Shown piece after piece: positions 52,651 to 62,049 of a stretch of 64,000 bases of DNA. The DNA lies in assembly GCF_039851975.1 (NCBI RefSeq), contig NZ_CP156660.1, forward strand, positions 434,001 through 498,000, read 5' to 3'. How positions within the stretch are numbered: the stretch's first letter is position 1; each line of letters opens with the position of its first letter. The position numbers were made by a program, and so were the translations under genes. The notes beneath the pieces are model-generated. The model worked only from the letters and a program-made list of their open reading frames with translations, searched no databases and had not been told where the DNA came from. The stretch is from Desulfoscipio sp. XC116 (GTDB lineage: Bacteria; Bacillota; Desulfotomaculia; Desulfotomaculales; Desulfallaceae).

Positions 52651-53865
52651 ATGTCTCAAGCAACGTTTAAGGAAATTACCGGCGGGGTGACGGCTCCGCT
52701 GGGTTTTACCGCCTCCGGGGCGGTAGCGGGTATCAAACATGAAAGAAAAGATGTCGCTTTGATATATTCGGAGCGGGAAGCATCCGCCGCCGGTGTTTTT
52801 ACTGCCAATATAGTAAAAGCGGCCCCCGTTCTGTTGACTATGCAACACATCGAAAGCGGCAAAGCCCGGGCCGTGGTGGCTAACAGCGGCAATGCCAATG
52901 CCTGTGTCGGCCCCCGGGGGCTTGAAGATGCCCGGGCCATGGCGGCCGAGGCCGCGGGATTGCTGCAGATCCCCGAAGAACAGGTACTGGTTGCTTCCAC
53001 CGGTGTAATCGGCCAGCTTATGCCTATGGACAGGGTGCTGTCCGGTATTCGGCGGGCGGCGGCTGAATTAAGCAGAGATGGCGGTGTAGATGCCGCTGCC
53101 GCTGTCATGACTACCGATACTGTATCCAAGGAAGCGGCGGTGACGGTGGAACTGGGCGGTGTTAAAGCTACTATTGGCGGTATGGCCAAGGGTTCGGGGA
53201 TGATTCACCCCAACATGGCCACTATGTTGTGTTTTATTACCACCGATGCCGCTATTGAGGCCGATTGGCTGCATAAAGCGCTGACCACAGCGGTGGAGCG
53301 TACCTTTAACATGATTACCGTGGACGGTGATACCAGTACTAACGATATGTTGGTGGTGCTAGCCAACGGTGCGGCGGGCAACCGGGTTATTGACGGTGCT
53401 AATTCGAATTACGCGGCGTTCGTCGCGGCGTTGGAAGCAGTGTGCCGCAAGCTGGCCGTGGCTGTGGCCGCGGACGGCGAGGGGGCTACCCGGCTGCTGG
53501 AAGTGCGGGTGCGGGGCGCTTCTAGCGAGCGCGACGCCCGGCTGGTGGCCCGGGCCGTGGCTTCCTCCAGCCTGGTTAAGGCAGCCGTTTTTGGCAAGGA
53601 CGCCAACTGGGGGCGGATAATCTGTGCCGCCGGATATTCCGGTGCCGGCTTTAACCCGGAGAGCGTGGATATATATGTAGGAGATGTGCAGGTGGCTGAA
53701 AACGGCGGGGGATTGCCCTTCAGCGAGGAACGGGCCGCCGAGGTGCTTGGCGGCGACGAAGTGGTATTTACCATTGATTTGCATAACGGCGACAGCTGCG
53801 CTGCCGCTTGGGGCTGTGATCTTACCTATGATTACGTGCGTATTAACGGCAGTTACCGCACTTAG
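52651..53865 (+). CDS. argJ: Glutamate N-acetyltransferase / amino-acid acetyltransferase
   Basis: Transfers acetyl from N-acetylornithine to glutamate, closing the acetyl cycle (first and fifth steps). 404 residues. The self-cleavage site is in [11 protein letters not shown], Thr191 being the expected N-terminal nucleophile of the beta chain. [12 protein letters not shown] is the conserved N-terminal strand. The start ATG 52651 has GGAGG nine bases upstream; ATG 52645 and an open frame to 52591 are less likely. Bifunctional or monofunctional type cannot be told; no argA was seen in the window. Confidence 0.94.
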   Translation: MSQATFKEITGGVTAPLGFTASGAVAGIKHERKDVALIYSEREASAAGVFTANIVKAAPVLLTMQHIESGKARAVVANSGNANACVGPRGLEDARAMAAEAAGLLQIPEEQVLVASTGVIGQLMPMDRVLSGIRRAAAELSRDGGVDAAAAVMTTDTVSKEAAVTVELGGVKATIGGMAKGSGMIHPNMATMLCFITTDAAIEADWLHKALTTAVERTFNMITVDGDTSTNDMLVVLANGAAGNRVIDGANSNYAAFVAALEAVCRKLAVAVAADGEGATRLLEVRVRGASSERDARLVARAVASSSLVKAAVFGKDANWGRIICAAGYSGAGFNPESVDIYVGDVQVAENGGGLPFSEERAAEVLGGDEVVFTIDLHNGDSCAAAWGCDLTYDYVRINGSYRT

Positions 53866-53921
53866 GTTACGCAGTTAGTTTAATAAAGTTTAAGCCTGAC
53901 CCCGGGAAAGGAGGTGGTGGG

Positions 53922-54809
53922 GTGCCGAGCCCTATGGAAAAGGCGGGTATTTTAGTGGAGGCCCTGCCTTACATAAAAAAGTTTTATGGTAAAACAGTGG
54001 TTATTAAATATGGCGGCCATGCCATGGTTAATTGCGAACTTAAAAAAGCGGTTTTAACAGACGCCGTATTGATGAAATATGTGGGTATGCATCCCGTTAT
54101 TGTGCACGGCGGGGGGCCGGAAATCACCGGTATGTTGAAGAGAGTGGGCAAGGAAAGTAATTTTGTGGGGGGACTGCGGGTTACTGACGCCGAGACGATG
54201 GAAATTGCCCAGATGGTGCTGGTAGGTAAAATAAACAAAGATATTGTGGGTATGATTAACGACATCGGCGGCCATGCGGTGGGTCTCTCCGGTAAAGACG
54301 GCAATTTACTGGTGGCCGATAAAAAAATGGGCCGGGTGCGCAGGCCGGACGGCACCGAGGAGATGGTCGATATCGGCCTGGTTGGTGAGGTGCGCCAGGT
54401 GAACCCCGGTATCGTGGCCACGGTAATCCGGGAAGGCTATATTCCCGTGGTGGCGCCGGTAGCCGTGGGTGAGGGCGGCGATAGCTACAATGTGAATGCG
54501 GACAGCGCCGCGGGAGCGCTGGCGGTGGCCCTCAACGCCGATAAACTGATTATTCTCACCGATGTGGAAGGTATACTGGCTGATCGCCATGACAAAGCAT
54601 CGTTGATTTCCACGGTAGCCAGGCAGGAAATACCTCAGCTGGTGGAGCGGGGTATTATTGACGGGGGGATGATCCCTAAAGTGGAGTGCTGCGTATCCGC
54701 ACTGCGGGGAGGCGTGGGCAGCACCCATATTTTAGACGGTCGGGTGCAGCATTCCGTGCTGCTGGAGATATTTACCGATCAGGGTGTGGGTACTATGGTG
54801 ACCAATTAA
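53922..54809 (+). CDS. argB: Acetylglutamate kinase
   Basis: Phosphorylates N-acetylglutamate (second step), usually the arginine-inhibited control point. 295 residues. VIKYGGHAM (lysine of the phosphate site), HGGGPEI and [10 protein letters not shown], which carries binding residues, are all present. GTG 53922 follows AAAGGAGG. The N-terminal extension ahead of VIKYGG (about 25 residues) is of the type seen in arginine-sensitive hexameric kinases, so feedback control is plausible. Confidence 0.94.
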   Translation: MPSPMEKAGILVEALPYIKKFYGKTVVIKYGGHAMVNCELKKAVLTDAVLMKYVGMHPVIVHGGGPEITGMLKRVGKESNFVGGLRVTDAETMEIAQMVLVGKINKDIVGMINDIGGHAVGLSGKDGNLLVADKKMGRVRRPDGTEEMVDIGLVGEVRQVNPGIVATVIREGYIPVVAPVAVGEGGDSYNVNADSAAGALAVALNADKLIILTDVEGILADRHDKASLISTVARQEIPQLVERGIIDGGMIPKVECCVSALRGGVGSTHILDGRVQHSVLLEIFTDQGVGTMVTN

Positions 54810-54986
54810 GGAAATTGGATTATAATTTTAATTTAGGATACGTAAAAAGATGTAGGTGCTATGGCATAATTTTAGGCATTGGTGTTAGTGATATAATGGT
54901 AACAAGTAAGCATACGGCAGCAATGGGAAACTGTGCTGTTTGTGTGCTGTTTGTTGCCCGACGGGGCTTGTAGGGAGGATGAAGCT

Positions 54987-55052
54987 TTGGGAAACAAAAA
55001 AACTGTGCTCCCCTTGCTTTATTGGAACTGGACAGAAAGAAGGGCGAAATAA
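54987..55052 (+). CDS. Possible 21-residue leader peptide coupled to argD
   Basis: GGGAGG (54973-54978) precedes TTG 54987, which opens 21 codons (GNKKTVLPLLYWNWTERRAK) whose TAA (55050-55052) is followed at once by the GTG of argD. argD itself has only a weak ribosome binding site. The rest of the 240-bp argB-argD gap (54810-54986) shows no gene. The peptide contains two Arg codons side by side (AGA AGG). Confidence 0.35.
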   Translation: MGNKKTVLPLLYWNWTERRAK

Positions 55053-56249
55053 GTGAATACCAGTGATATTATGCAATTAAGTGATAAATATGTTATGCAT
55101 ACCTACGGGCGTATTGCCATGGCTCCGGTACGGGGCGAAGGAACGCTGTTGTGGGACGCCGAAGGGCGGGCATATTTAGATTTTGTGGCCGGTATAGCGG
55201 TTAATTGCCTGGGGCATTGCCACCCCGCGGTGGTGCGGGCGATACAGGAACAGGCCGCCCGGTTGATGCACGTCAGCAACCTGTATTACATCGAGCCTCA
55301 GGCCCGGCTGGCCGAAATTTTGGTGGAAAACAGCTGCGCCGACCGCGCATTCTTTTGCAACAGCGGGGCCGAGGCCAATGAGGGGGCTATTAAACTGGCC
55401 CGCAAATGGGCTAAAAAACAGCATGGCCCGGACCGGTATGAGATAATTACCGCGGAGAATTCGTTCCACGGCCGCACTCTGGCCGCTATTACAGCTACCG
55501 GGCAGCCGAAATATCAAAAATACTTTGAGCCGCTGCCGCCGGGTTTTAAATATGTTCCTTTTAACGACTTGGATGCGCTGGCCGGGGCGGTTGGTCCGCA
55601 TACTTGTGCTATTATGCTGGAGCCGGTGCAGGGTGAGAGCGGCGTTCGGCCTGCTGCTGCGGAATACTTGTCCGGCGTGCGGGAACTGTGCGACAGGAAC
55701 GGCCTGCTGCTGATTTTTGATGAAGTGCAGTGCGGCCTGGGGCGTACCGGCAAGTTTCTGGCCTATCAGCATTACGGTGTGGAGCCGGATATTTTTACTC
55801 TGGCCAAGGCGCTGGGCGGCGGCTTTCCCATTGGCGCCCTGTTGGCTAAGGAGCAGGTGGCCGGGGCATTTGCGCCGGGCGATCACGCCAGCACCTTCGG
55901 GGGCAACCCGCTGGCTTGCGCTGCGGGTTTGGCTGCCATGCAGACTATTGTTAACGGCGGTGTTCTGGAAAACTGCAATAGAGTCGGGGCATACTTTAAA
56001 GAAAAACTGCATGAGCTGGCCGGGAAATACAGTTTTATCAGGGAAGTGCGCGGTATGGGGTTGATGCTGGGCATGGAACTTGCCATGCCGGGCGGGGATA
56101 TTGTCAACCGCTGCCGGGAGCGGGGTTTGTTGATTAACTGTGCCAACAATACCGTGCTGCGGATTGTGCCGCCGCTGATTATTACTAACGCTGACGTAGA
56201 CAGGGCCTTGGAGATTATAGACGGGGTATTGCGGGAGCAGCAAGCTTAA
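55053..56249 (+). CDS. argD: Acetylornithine aminotransferase
   Basis: PLP enzyme converting N-acetylglutamate semialdehyde to N-acetylornithine. 398 residues. FCNSGAEANEGAIKLAR is the class-III signature, FDEVQCGLGRTG holds the Asp binding the pyridine ring, and Lys252 in TLAKALGGGFPIGA is the PLP lysine. GTG start at 55053 directly abuts the stop of a short upstream frame, suggesting coupled translation. Confidence 0.94.
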   Translation: MNTSDIMQLSDKYVMHTYGRIAMAPVRGEGTLLWDAEGRAYLDFVAGIAVNCLGHCHPAVVRAIQEQAARLMHVSNLYYIEPQARLAEILVENSCADRAFFCNSGAEANEGAIKLARKWAKKQHGPDRYEIITAENSFHGRTLAAITATGQPKYQKYFEPLPPGFKYVPFNDLDALAGAVGPHTCAIMLEPVQGESGVRPAAAEYLSGVRELCDRNGLLLIFDEVQCGLGRTGKFLAYQHYGVEPDIFTLAKALGGGFPIGALLAKEQVAGAFAPGDHASTFGGNPLACAAGLAAMQTIVNGGVLENCNRVGAYFKEKLHELAGKYSFIREVRGMGLMLGMELAMPGGDIVNRCRERGLLINCANNTVLRIVPPLIITNADVDRALEIIDGVLREQQA

Positions 56250-56573
56250 CGACGTTATACGGAATCATACGATGTTAAACACATAATTCATGGCCGGAGC
56301 GGCTAGCCAAACATAAACTATAGTTTAGTAATCTGTGCAGGCAATAACGGCACCTATCGAAACGGCGAAACCTTTGTTTGAAAAGTAATTTACGCTGTAG
56401 TAATAATTAAGTTTTAATATATAGCCGCCTTTGGGCAAATGAAATTGTTTGTTGGTTATATATGGTATAAATTGATGCAGCATGCGATCTTGCAGTAAAA
56501 TGATTAAACATTACACGCTTTATTTAGAGTGTAAAAACTATAGAGTGTGAAAACTGGAAAAGCGGTGATATAA
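56250..56573 (+). promoter_or_regulatory. argF leader region with hairpin and direct repeats
   Basis: 324 bp without a gene. Seen: a G/A-rich block GGCAATAACGGCACCTATCG then AAACGGCGAAACC (56341-56375) that could form a small aptamer-like fold; TATAAA at 56466-56471 as a possible -10; a hairpin TTACACGC/GAGTGTAA (56512-56535); and two 16-base direct repeats starting AGAGTGTAAAAAC and AGAGTGTGAAAAC (56527-56557) just before argF. Nothing matches a riboswitch I can name with confidence. Confidence 0.35.
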
Positions 56574-57521
56574 ATGAACTCTGTCAAGGAGACATTAAAA
56601 GGGAGAGACTTGCTCTCCCTGCGCGATTTTACTCCCCGGCAAATTGCTTTTATACTTGATTTTGCCGCCGAGCTTAAACGAATGCAGAAGCAAGGCGAGC
56701 CTCATGCACTGCTGCAGGGGCAAACGCTGGGGATGATCTTTCAAAAGTCCTCTACCCGCACCCGGGTGAGCTTCGAGGTGGGCATGTACCAGCTGGGCGG
56801 GCATGCTTTGTTCTTAAGCTCCCACGATATACAGTTGGGGCGGGGGGAAAGCATTGCCGACACCGGGCGGGTGTTGGGGCGCTACGTGGACGGCGTTATG
56901 ATCCGCACCTTTGCGCAGAGTGATGTGGAGGAATTGGCCGGGTACGCACCGGTACCGGTAATTAATGGCCTTACGGACTTATTGCACCCCTGCCAGATAC
57001 TGGCCGACTTATTGACGGTGCAAGAGCATAAGGGACGGCTGGCCGGGCTGAAACTGGCTTATGTGGGCGACGGCAACAATATATGCCACTCGCTTCTATA
57101 TGGCTGTGCCAAAACAGGCGTTAACATCAGCGTGGCTTCGCCGGAGGGATACCTGCCCCGGGAGGATATCGTGGCGGCGGCCCGGCAGGACGCCCAGGAG
57201 ACGGGCGCATCCGTTTCCATAACTACTAAACCTGAGGAGGCCGTGTCGGGGGCCGATGTGCTGGTTACCGATGTTTGGGCCAGTATGGGACAGGAGAGTG
57301 AACAACAGGCCCGGATGAAGGTGTTTGCTTCTTACCAGGTTAATGCCCGGCTGGCGGCTCTGGCGGCACCGGACTACATATTCCTGCATTGCCTGCCTGC
57401 CCACCGGGGTGAGGAAGTGGCCGCTGAAATAATCGACGGTCCCCATGCGGTGGTATTTGACGAGGCCGAAAACAGGCTGCACGCCCAGAAGGCCGTTATG
57501 GCTCTTTTGATGGCAAAATAA
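56574..57521 (+). CDS. argF: Ornithine carbamoyltransferase
   Basis: Carbamoyl phosphate + ornithine to citrulline. 315 residues. SSTRTRVSFE (about 59-68) binds carbamoyl phosphate, HPCQILADLLT follows near residue 137, and HCLPAHRGEE (about residue 267) carries the Cys that binds ornithine. ATG 56574. Separated from argD by a 324-bp leader, so it may have its own promoter. Confidence 0.95.
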   Translation: MNSVKETLKGRDLLSLRDFTPRQIAFILDFAAELKRMQKQGEPHALLQGQTLGMIFQKSSTRTRVSFEVGMYQLGGHALFLSSHDIQLGRGESIADTGRVLGRYVDGVMIRTFAQSDVEELAGYAPVPVINGLTDLLHPCQILADLLTVQEHKGRLAGLKLAYVGDGNNICHSLLYGCAKTGVNISVASPEGYLPREDIVAAARQDAQETGASVSITTKPEEAVSGADVLVTDVWASMGQESEQQARMKVFASYQVNARLAALAAPDYIFLHCLPAHRGEEVAAEIIDGPHAVVFDEAENRLHAQKAVMALLMAK

Positions 57522-57587
57522 AGGCTGTTAACACCCCCCATATTTTTGTTGTATCTGGGGCATGTAATTTAGAAGGGAGTTAGCGAT

Positions 57588-58796
57588 ATGAAGAAAGTGG
57601 TTTTGGCGTATTCAGGAGGACTGGACACCTCCATTATTATACCCTGGCTGAAGGAGAACTACGGTTATGAAGTCATTGCCATGGCTGCGGATGTGGGTCA
57701 GGGGGAGGAGCTTGAGCCGCTGCATGAAAAGGCGTTGAAGAGTGGGGCCAGCAAGCTGTATATTGAGGACCTCAAGCGTGAATTTGTCACCGACTATATT
57801 TACCCCACTCTAAAAGCCGGGGCCATTTATGAAGGAAAATACCTGTTGGGCACTTCCATGGCCCGGCCGCTGATCGGCAAAAGGCTGGTGGAAATTGCCG
57901 AGCGGGAGGGGGCCGAGGCGATATCCCACGGCGCCACCGGCAAGGGTAACGATCAGGTGCGCTTTGAACTGGCGGTCAAGGCGTTAAAGCCTGAATTAAA
58001 GATAATTGCTCCCTGGCGGGAGTGGGATATCCGCTCCCGGGATGATGCCATTGACTATGCCGAGGCCAGGGGCATTCCCATACCCGTGACCAAATCGCGG
58101 CCCTACAGTATGGACCGCAACCTCTGGCATCTATCCCACGAAGGCGGAGCCTTGGAAGATCCGGGCCAGGAGCCGCCGGACGATGTGCTGTTGCTTACCG
58201 TGCCGCCTGAAAAGGCGCCGGATGAGCCTACTTACGTGGAAATATATTTTGAACAGGGTATTCCCCAAAAAGTCAACGGCCGGGAATTGCTCCCCGATGA
58301 ACTGATTATGGAACTGAACAGACTGGGCGGAGCCAACGGTATTGGCATTGTGGATATGGTGGAAAACCGGCTGGTGGGTATGAAATCCCGGGGTGTTTAT
58401 GAAACGCCGGGAGGCACCATATTGTTTTTAGCCCACCGGGAGCTTGAGCTGCTTACCATTGACCGGATTACCTTGCATTACAAGGAGATGGTGGCTTCCC
58501 GCTATACCGAGCTGGTATATGACGGGGTGTGGTTCTCGCCGCTGCGTGAAGCCCTGGACGCCTTTGTGGACGTAACCCAGCGCACGGTTACCGGTACGGT
58601 GCGTATGAAGCTGTACAAGGGCAACTGCACCCCGGCCGGGACCACCTCGCCATACTCTCTTTATAATGAAGAGTTGGCCACCTTTGGTCGTGACGAAGTA
58701 TACAGCCAGGCCGACGCCGCCGGGTTCATCAACCTGTTCGGGCTGCCGCTGCAGGTGCGGGCGCTTATGGAAAGAAAAACAGGATTGCGGAAATAG
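57588..58796 (+). CDS. argG: Argininosuccinate synthase
   Basis: ATP-dependent joining of citrulline and aspartate. 402 residues, full length. The PP-loop AYSGGLDTS is at residues 7-15, with [12 protein letters not shown] and the C-terminal EGGALEDP and [11 protein letters not shown] segments present. ATG 57588 after AGAAGGGAG. It is followed by a strong terminator instead of argH. A 60-bp piece of a second, diverged argG lies at 60970-61027. Confidence 0.95.
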   Translation: MKKVVLAYSGGLDTSIIIPWLKENYGYEVIAMAADVGQGEELEPLHEKALKSGASKLYIEDLKREFVTDYIYPTLKAGAIYEGKYLLGTSMARPLIGKRLVEIAEREGAEAISHGATGKGNDQVRFELAVKALKPELKIIAPWREWDIRSRDDAIDYAEARGIPIPVTKSRPYSMDRNLWHLSHEGGALEDPGQEPPDDVLLLTVPPEKAPDEPTYVEIYFEQGIPQKVNGRELLPDELIMELNRLGGANGIGIVDMVENRLVGMKSRGVYETPGGTILFLAHRELELLTIDRITLHYKEMVASRYTELVYDGVWFSPLREALDAFVDVTQRTVTGTVRMKLYKGNCTPAGTTSPYSLYNEELATFGRDEVYSQADAAGFINLFGLPLQVRALMERKTGLRK

Positions 58797-58808
58797 CCAA
58801 CTAAGATA

Positions 58809-58851
58809 ACGAGAAGCGGGGCCGGCTAGCGCGCCCCGCTTCTCGTTTTTT
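58809..58851 (+). terminator. Terminator of the arg cluster
   Basis: Perfect 14-bp stem, ACGAGAAGCGGGGC with GCCCCGCTTCTCGT, 10-base loop, then TTTTTT. Confidence 0.95.
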
Positions 58852-58908
58852 AGTTCATAATAAATTAAATCTTATCTAAAAAGTGTTTTTTACATTCGGC
58901 TTCAGAAC

Positions 58909-59148
58909 TTAAGAATAATCTTTGTCAGGAACTGTTAAGGACAACCCCAGACCAACACCGATAAGCGTTCCAGCCACGGGATAATAACCTGCGCTGTATG
59001 TTATGAAATACCATAATGGGGTTAATATTGAATATTGTGAGGTGGGTGTGAGCCAGTTAAAAAAATCATTCAAATATAGCAATGGTGTTATAAGTAGCAC
59101 AATGGATGGAATGGCAAAGATGGCAAATAACCTCCAGTTCCATGACAA
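58909..59148 (-). CDS. Small membrane protein
   Basis: 79 residues from TTG 59148 (AAAGG upstream, inside the previous stop region). Two membrane segments (LFAIFAIPSIVLLITPLLYL and AGTLIGVGLGLSLTV) separated by an aromatic loop. It follows the secreted-protein gene by 10 bp and is probably co-transcribed with it. Function unknown. Confidence 0.5.
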   Translation of the reverse strand: MSWNWRLFAIFAIPSIVLLITPLLYLNDFFNWLTPTSQYSILTPLWYFITYSAGYYPVAGTLIGVGLGLSLTVPDKDYS

Positions 59149-59158
59149 GTTATATCCT

Positions 59159-59815
59159 TTAGTAACCTTGAACAGTTATCTTACCAGTGCTGCTACTGCA
59201 ATAAGTATATGCTGATGAAGTTCTGGAATAGTTAGCACCGTCCTTTGTAAGTGTCAATTGTGCGGTTGTTAAGCGCGTGCGTCCACCATCAATAAGCCTT
59301 GTAGAATAGCTATTCACGATACCTTTACCCTTACCAAGTAATTCGGGTTTGAACGCATTAAACTCAGATATAAAATAATTTCCTGTATCAGGGTGTTGTG
59401 AGACTCTAATTGCAAAAGAAAATTTAACAGTAATATCAAAGTTGCTTTTATATTGAGTATCTTTCCAATCATGTATTGTAACTTCTTTAGACTTAGAGGA
59501 GCTTTTCGTTGTTGTGGTCTCTGAATTTGTTAGAAGTTCGCAATTAATCCGTACCTTTTCAGCGAATTCTGATTCATCTGGAAAGCCGTTTTCGATGAAC
59601 CATTCAATGGGTTCTAATGAAGCTTTTATACCATATTTTCCTGTAATTTCGGAAAGTATTCTACCATATTCAGAATACTTTTCCTGCTGTACTGAGCTTG
59701 CCCCAATAGAACCTATGCTAGATTCATCTTCTGCTGCAAATGCTGCAACACCCATACTGAATAATAACGACAAAGATAACATAACTCCCAATATTTTTTT
59801 CATTGTATGTTTCAT
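59159..59815 (-). CDS. Predicted secreted protein of unknown function
   Basis: 218 residues. Signal peptide KKILGVMLSLSLLFSMGVAA with a likely cut after AFA (about residue 27). The mature part begins acidic, has a Ser/Thr/Lys-rich middle (TTTTKSSSKSKEV) and a beta-rich C-terminus (FDITVKFSFAIRVSQHPDTG, then GNYFISEF). GAGGAGG sets ATG 59815. No enzyme motif. Paired with the small membrane protein downstream. Confidence 0.6.
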   Translation of the reverse strand: MKHTMKKILGVMLSLSLLFSMGVAAFAAEDESSIGSIGASSVQQEKYSEYGRILSEITGKYGIKASLEPIEWFIENGFPDESEFAEKVRINCELLTNSETTTTKSSSKSKEVTIHDWKDTQYKSNFDITVKFSFAIRVSQHPDTGNYFISEFNAFKPELLGKGKGIVNSYSTRLIDGGRTRLTTAQLTLTKDGANYSRTSSAYTYCSSSTGKITVQGY

Positions 59816-60182
59816 TTTATTTCCTCCTCGTAAAACTTCGCAACAAACAATATCTACTAATCATAAAAAAGCAAACCATAGCTCATCCCCTTAATTTATT
59901 ATGAACACTTTTGGAAAACCTAAAGCTACCTCAAACAAGGGCCATTGTTTTTTTATTTCCAATTTGGTGGTGTATGAGATAACAATCTAAAACGGAAATT
60001 ATCCGAGGATATTTACATTTACGCTGATAACAAAATGTTCTTATTAACTATAATACTGCTGAAAGTCGGTTTTGGATTACGTTTCCATGAAATAATTTAC
60101 CAACATAATGCGATAATCTTTGCACAACAAAGCCGGCAGCTTATATGCTGCCGGCTTAAACTGAATAAATTTGAAATGTTGT
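59816..60182. other. Intergenic with a strong hairpin
   Basis: AAGCCGGCAGC (60130-60140) and GCTGCCGGCTT (60147-60157) form an 11-bp stem, positioned as terminator of the minus-strand gene at 60183. The rest is AT-rich with no gene seen; 59816-59900 should contain the promoter of the secreted-protein gene. Confidence 0.55.
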
Positions 60183-60638
60183 TTAATCAATGTAACAGGA
60201 ATCCGAAACTATCTTTTGTGGCTGTTTCGGGTATTCGATATCATTGTGGATAATCTGATGGTAAGAGAGAGTTCGATAATATACGCCCGTTTGAACGGAA
60301 ATATTCTTAGAGTGGCTCACGTATACGTTATTATTGGCTGTTTTGCGGTATCCGTTCGATACTGTTTGCCAGGAGGACCCGTTCCACTTTTGCAGGTAGA
60401 TCTCGACATAAATTTCATCCACAATGCGGTTGGCCTGGCTGTAGCCTTTGATGGTTACCGTTCCGTCATCATTATTAATTAGAGAACAGTTCCAATCAGC
60501 AAGATACTTTGTAGATAGAATGCCTATTTCACTTTGTTCTGCCGGTGGCGGGGGCGGCGGGGTCGGGGATGCTGCCGGCGGCCTGGCAACAATAAATAAA
60601 AAAACCAAACACAGCGCGGTACATAAAAATCTTTTCAT
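60183..60638 (-). CDS. Predicted secreted protein, proline-rich linker plus beta domain
   Basis: 151 residues from ATG 60638 (GGAGG 11 bases upstream; in-frame ATGs at 60644 and 60656 are less well placed). Signal peptide KRFLCTALCLVFLFIVA, then a Pro-rich linker (SPTPPPPPPAE), then a beta-rich domain with TVTIKGYSQANRIVDEIYVE and LQKWNGSSWQTVSNG. This resembles DUF6147-type secreted domains of clostridia, a weak recall. Extracellular; function unknown. Confidence 0.55.
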   Translation of the reverse strand: MKRFLCTALCLVFLFIVARPPAASPTPPPPPPAEQSEIGILSTKYLADWNCSLINNDDGTVTIKGYSQANRIVDEIYVEIYLQKWNGSSWQTVSNGYRKTANNNVYVSHSKNISVQTGVYYRTLSYHQIIHNDIEYPKQPQKIVSDSCYID

Positions 60639-60711
60639 GTACATACATACCTCCATCGTTTTACATATAAGACTGTGTTTGGCCTGTTTTGGATTAAGTT
60701 TTTTTAAAATT

Positions 60712-60981
60712 TTATTCCAGGGATTCAGCCATTTTAACAGCTTCTTCCGGGCTTAAAATACCGGCTATTTGGTAAACCATAACACCTTCGTCCCATGCTA
60801 TGGAGGCAAAGTGGTCTTTTTCCCTGATCATCAACAGTGCCGGTTTCCCATTTATCAGCACGTCGTGCACAGTGGTATCGTCGGTATCGTAACCCTGCGA
60901 TCTGACAGCTTCGCCGGCGACGGACATCTGGTTAAAAACAATGTGTTTTTTATCCTGACGGGTGTAAGTTGCCCCCCGACG
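60712..60981 (-). pseudogene. C-terminal fragment, DUF4367-like
   Basis: The minus-strand frame runs from about 60981 (TRQDKKHIVFNQMSVAGEAV) to the stop at 60712, ending GVMVYQIAGILSPEEAVKMA. The pattern of a hydrophobic strand followed by (L/I)S-x-E-E-x-x-x-x-A-E-S-(L/I) is that of DUF4367/outer-domain proteins. The N-terminal part is missing and replaced by an argG scrap, so the gene is broken. Confidence 0.45.
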
Positions 60982-61027
60982 AATCGATCATGGAATTGAA
61001 CAAACTGGGCGGGGCCAACGGTATTAA
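60970..61027 (+). pseudogene. Fragment of a second argG
   Basis: Codes LPPDESIMELNKLGGANGIK on the plus strand. It aligns without gaps to argG 58285-58342 ([20 protein letters not shown]) at about 80 percent of bases. Neither end continues. It marks a recombination junction between an argG copy and the DUF4367-like gene. Confidence 0.65.
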
Positions 61028-61060
61028 GAGGATTTTCTTATGTCCGATGCTGCGAGCTAA

Positions 61061-61240
61061 CTAATAGTTAATGTATTGATTGAGGCTGAGATTTTCCTCT
61101 TTTGCCTTTTGAAACCAAAGTACGGTGAAGTGATTTAGCATACGGATACTAAACTTGCCAGTGCCCACCTTCGGGCGGCTGATCCTTAGAAAGGCATATC
61201 CATGAGGATGTTTTGTTTCGGTATTATGGACATGCCACAT
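61061..61240 (-). pseudogene. HicB-antitoxin-like C-terminal remnant
   Basis: Minus-strand frame with RISRPKVGTGKFSIRMLNHF then WFQKAKEENLSLNQYIN. The pattern G-K-F-x-x-R-x-x...A-x-x-E-x-x-S-L-N-Q-Y is the ribbon-helix-helix end of HicB antitoxins, with one helix corrupted. No HicA partner. Confidence 0.35.
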
Positions 61241-61284
61241 GTTGCATGTTACAATATTTCTAAACAAATTTAAGATAAATTGAA

Positions 61285-61597
61285 ACATTTGATTTGTGGG
61301 GTGCCTTGGCACCTAAGAGTGAGAAGTACCGCCACCAAGACGTAAGGCGTGGCAACGCTCACTAAGCCTCTGCCGCAAGGCGGGAAGCTTCTTGGTCTGA
61401 ACTCCCTCTCTTCGGGAAGGCGGGGCCAGACAGCTACAATCAAAGATAGTGGTTGGAGCAAGAAAAGCTGGCTCCTACGCAGATGTGCGATAAAAAAATG
61501 GTTATCACCCTGGCGGTTTGGACATAGATATTCTATGGACAAGAAGCTGGGGAGTGGTAATGTGAAGTATAGAATCCGCGGGAAAAGGGGTGTTATT
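61285..61597. other. GC-rich, hairpin-rich stretch before the toxin-antitoxin pair
   Basis: No convincing gene. Several nested inverted repeats: GGTGCC/GGCACC (61299-61313), GCCGCAAGGC (61372-61381), and GTCTG...CAGAC (61396-61431) enclosing CCC...GGG. Frames on both strands stay open by composition only. Could be a structured RNA or the end of a lost mobile element. Confidence 0.35.
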
Positions 61598-61765
61598 ATG
61601 CCTACAGCTATTGTTGCACGTAAGTCAAAAAAAGGGCCTGCCCCAACTAGTATTACTGCATCAAAGGAAATAAAAGGCAATAAGATGGTAATGGCTAAAA
61701 TCAAGCAAAGCTACAGGGAGGCTCAATTAGGACAAACGGTATCCCTGCGCGATCTTATTAAATGA
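61598..61765 (+). CDS. Antitoxin-like protein
   Basis: 55 residues from ATG 61598 (AAGGGG upstream). A basic N-terminus (VARKSKKGP) and an acidic/amphipathic C-terminus (REAQLGQTVSLRDLIK) are the usual layout of antitoxins for RelE-type toxins. It overlaps the toxin gene by 4 bp (ATGA), the typical coupled arrangement. The frame is open far upstream, but the earlier part looks non-coding. Confidence 0.6.
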   Translation: MPTAIVARKSKKGPAPTSITASKEIKGNKMVMAKIKQSYREAQLGQTVSLRDLIK

Positions 61766-62049
61766 TTGAAGTAATACTGCCTAAGTGGATACAAAGATAT
61801 CTAAATGCCCCCAAAAGGTGCCCCAGGCAACTCAAGGAAATGTTTATTAATGAAATGAGCGCTCTTTATGAAGACATAGAAGTGGGGGAAGTTTTGGTAG
61901 GCGATTTAGCGGGGCATTATAAAATTAATTTTACTTTTAAGGGCGTTGATTACCGTATTATATATACTGTATTAAGCGATGAAGAAATACTTATTGTTTA
62001 CTGTGGGCCGAGGGAAAACGCTTACAAGATAATTAAAAGGACGTTATAA
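61762..62049 (+). CDS. RelE/ParE-superfamily toxin
   Basis: 95 residues. The core VLVGDLAGHYKINFTFKGVD then YRIIYTVLSDEEILIVYCG follows the RelE fold (beta strands with conserved Y-R-(I/V)-x-Y and a C-terminal R/K-x-x-x-Y: PRENAYKIIKR). Such toxins cleave ribosome-bound mRNA. It forms a type II toxin-antitoxin module with the overlapping upstream gene and is followed by a good terminator. Confidence 0.7.
   Translation: MIEVILPKWIQRYLNAPKRCPRQLKEMFINEMSALYEDIEVGEVLVGDLAGHYKINFTFKGVDYRIIYTVLSDEEILIVYCGPRENAYKIIKRTL

Noticed and set aside
55176-56243. 355-residue minus-strand ORF opposite argD
   Set aside because: Antisense shadow of a well-supported enzyme gene.
56341-56375. Cyclic-di-GMP riboswitch in the argF leader
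   Set aside because: Only superficial likeness (GGCAA, GAAA, CGAAACC); the conserved core bases and helix order of that class are not present.
61349-61597. N-terminal extension of the antitoxin frame
   Set aside because: Composition is non-coding and hairpin-rich; a proper ribosome binding site places the start at ATG 61598.
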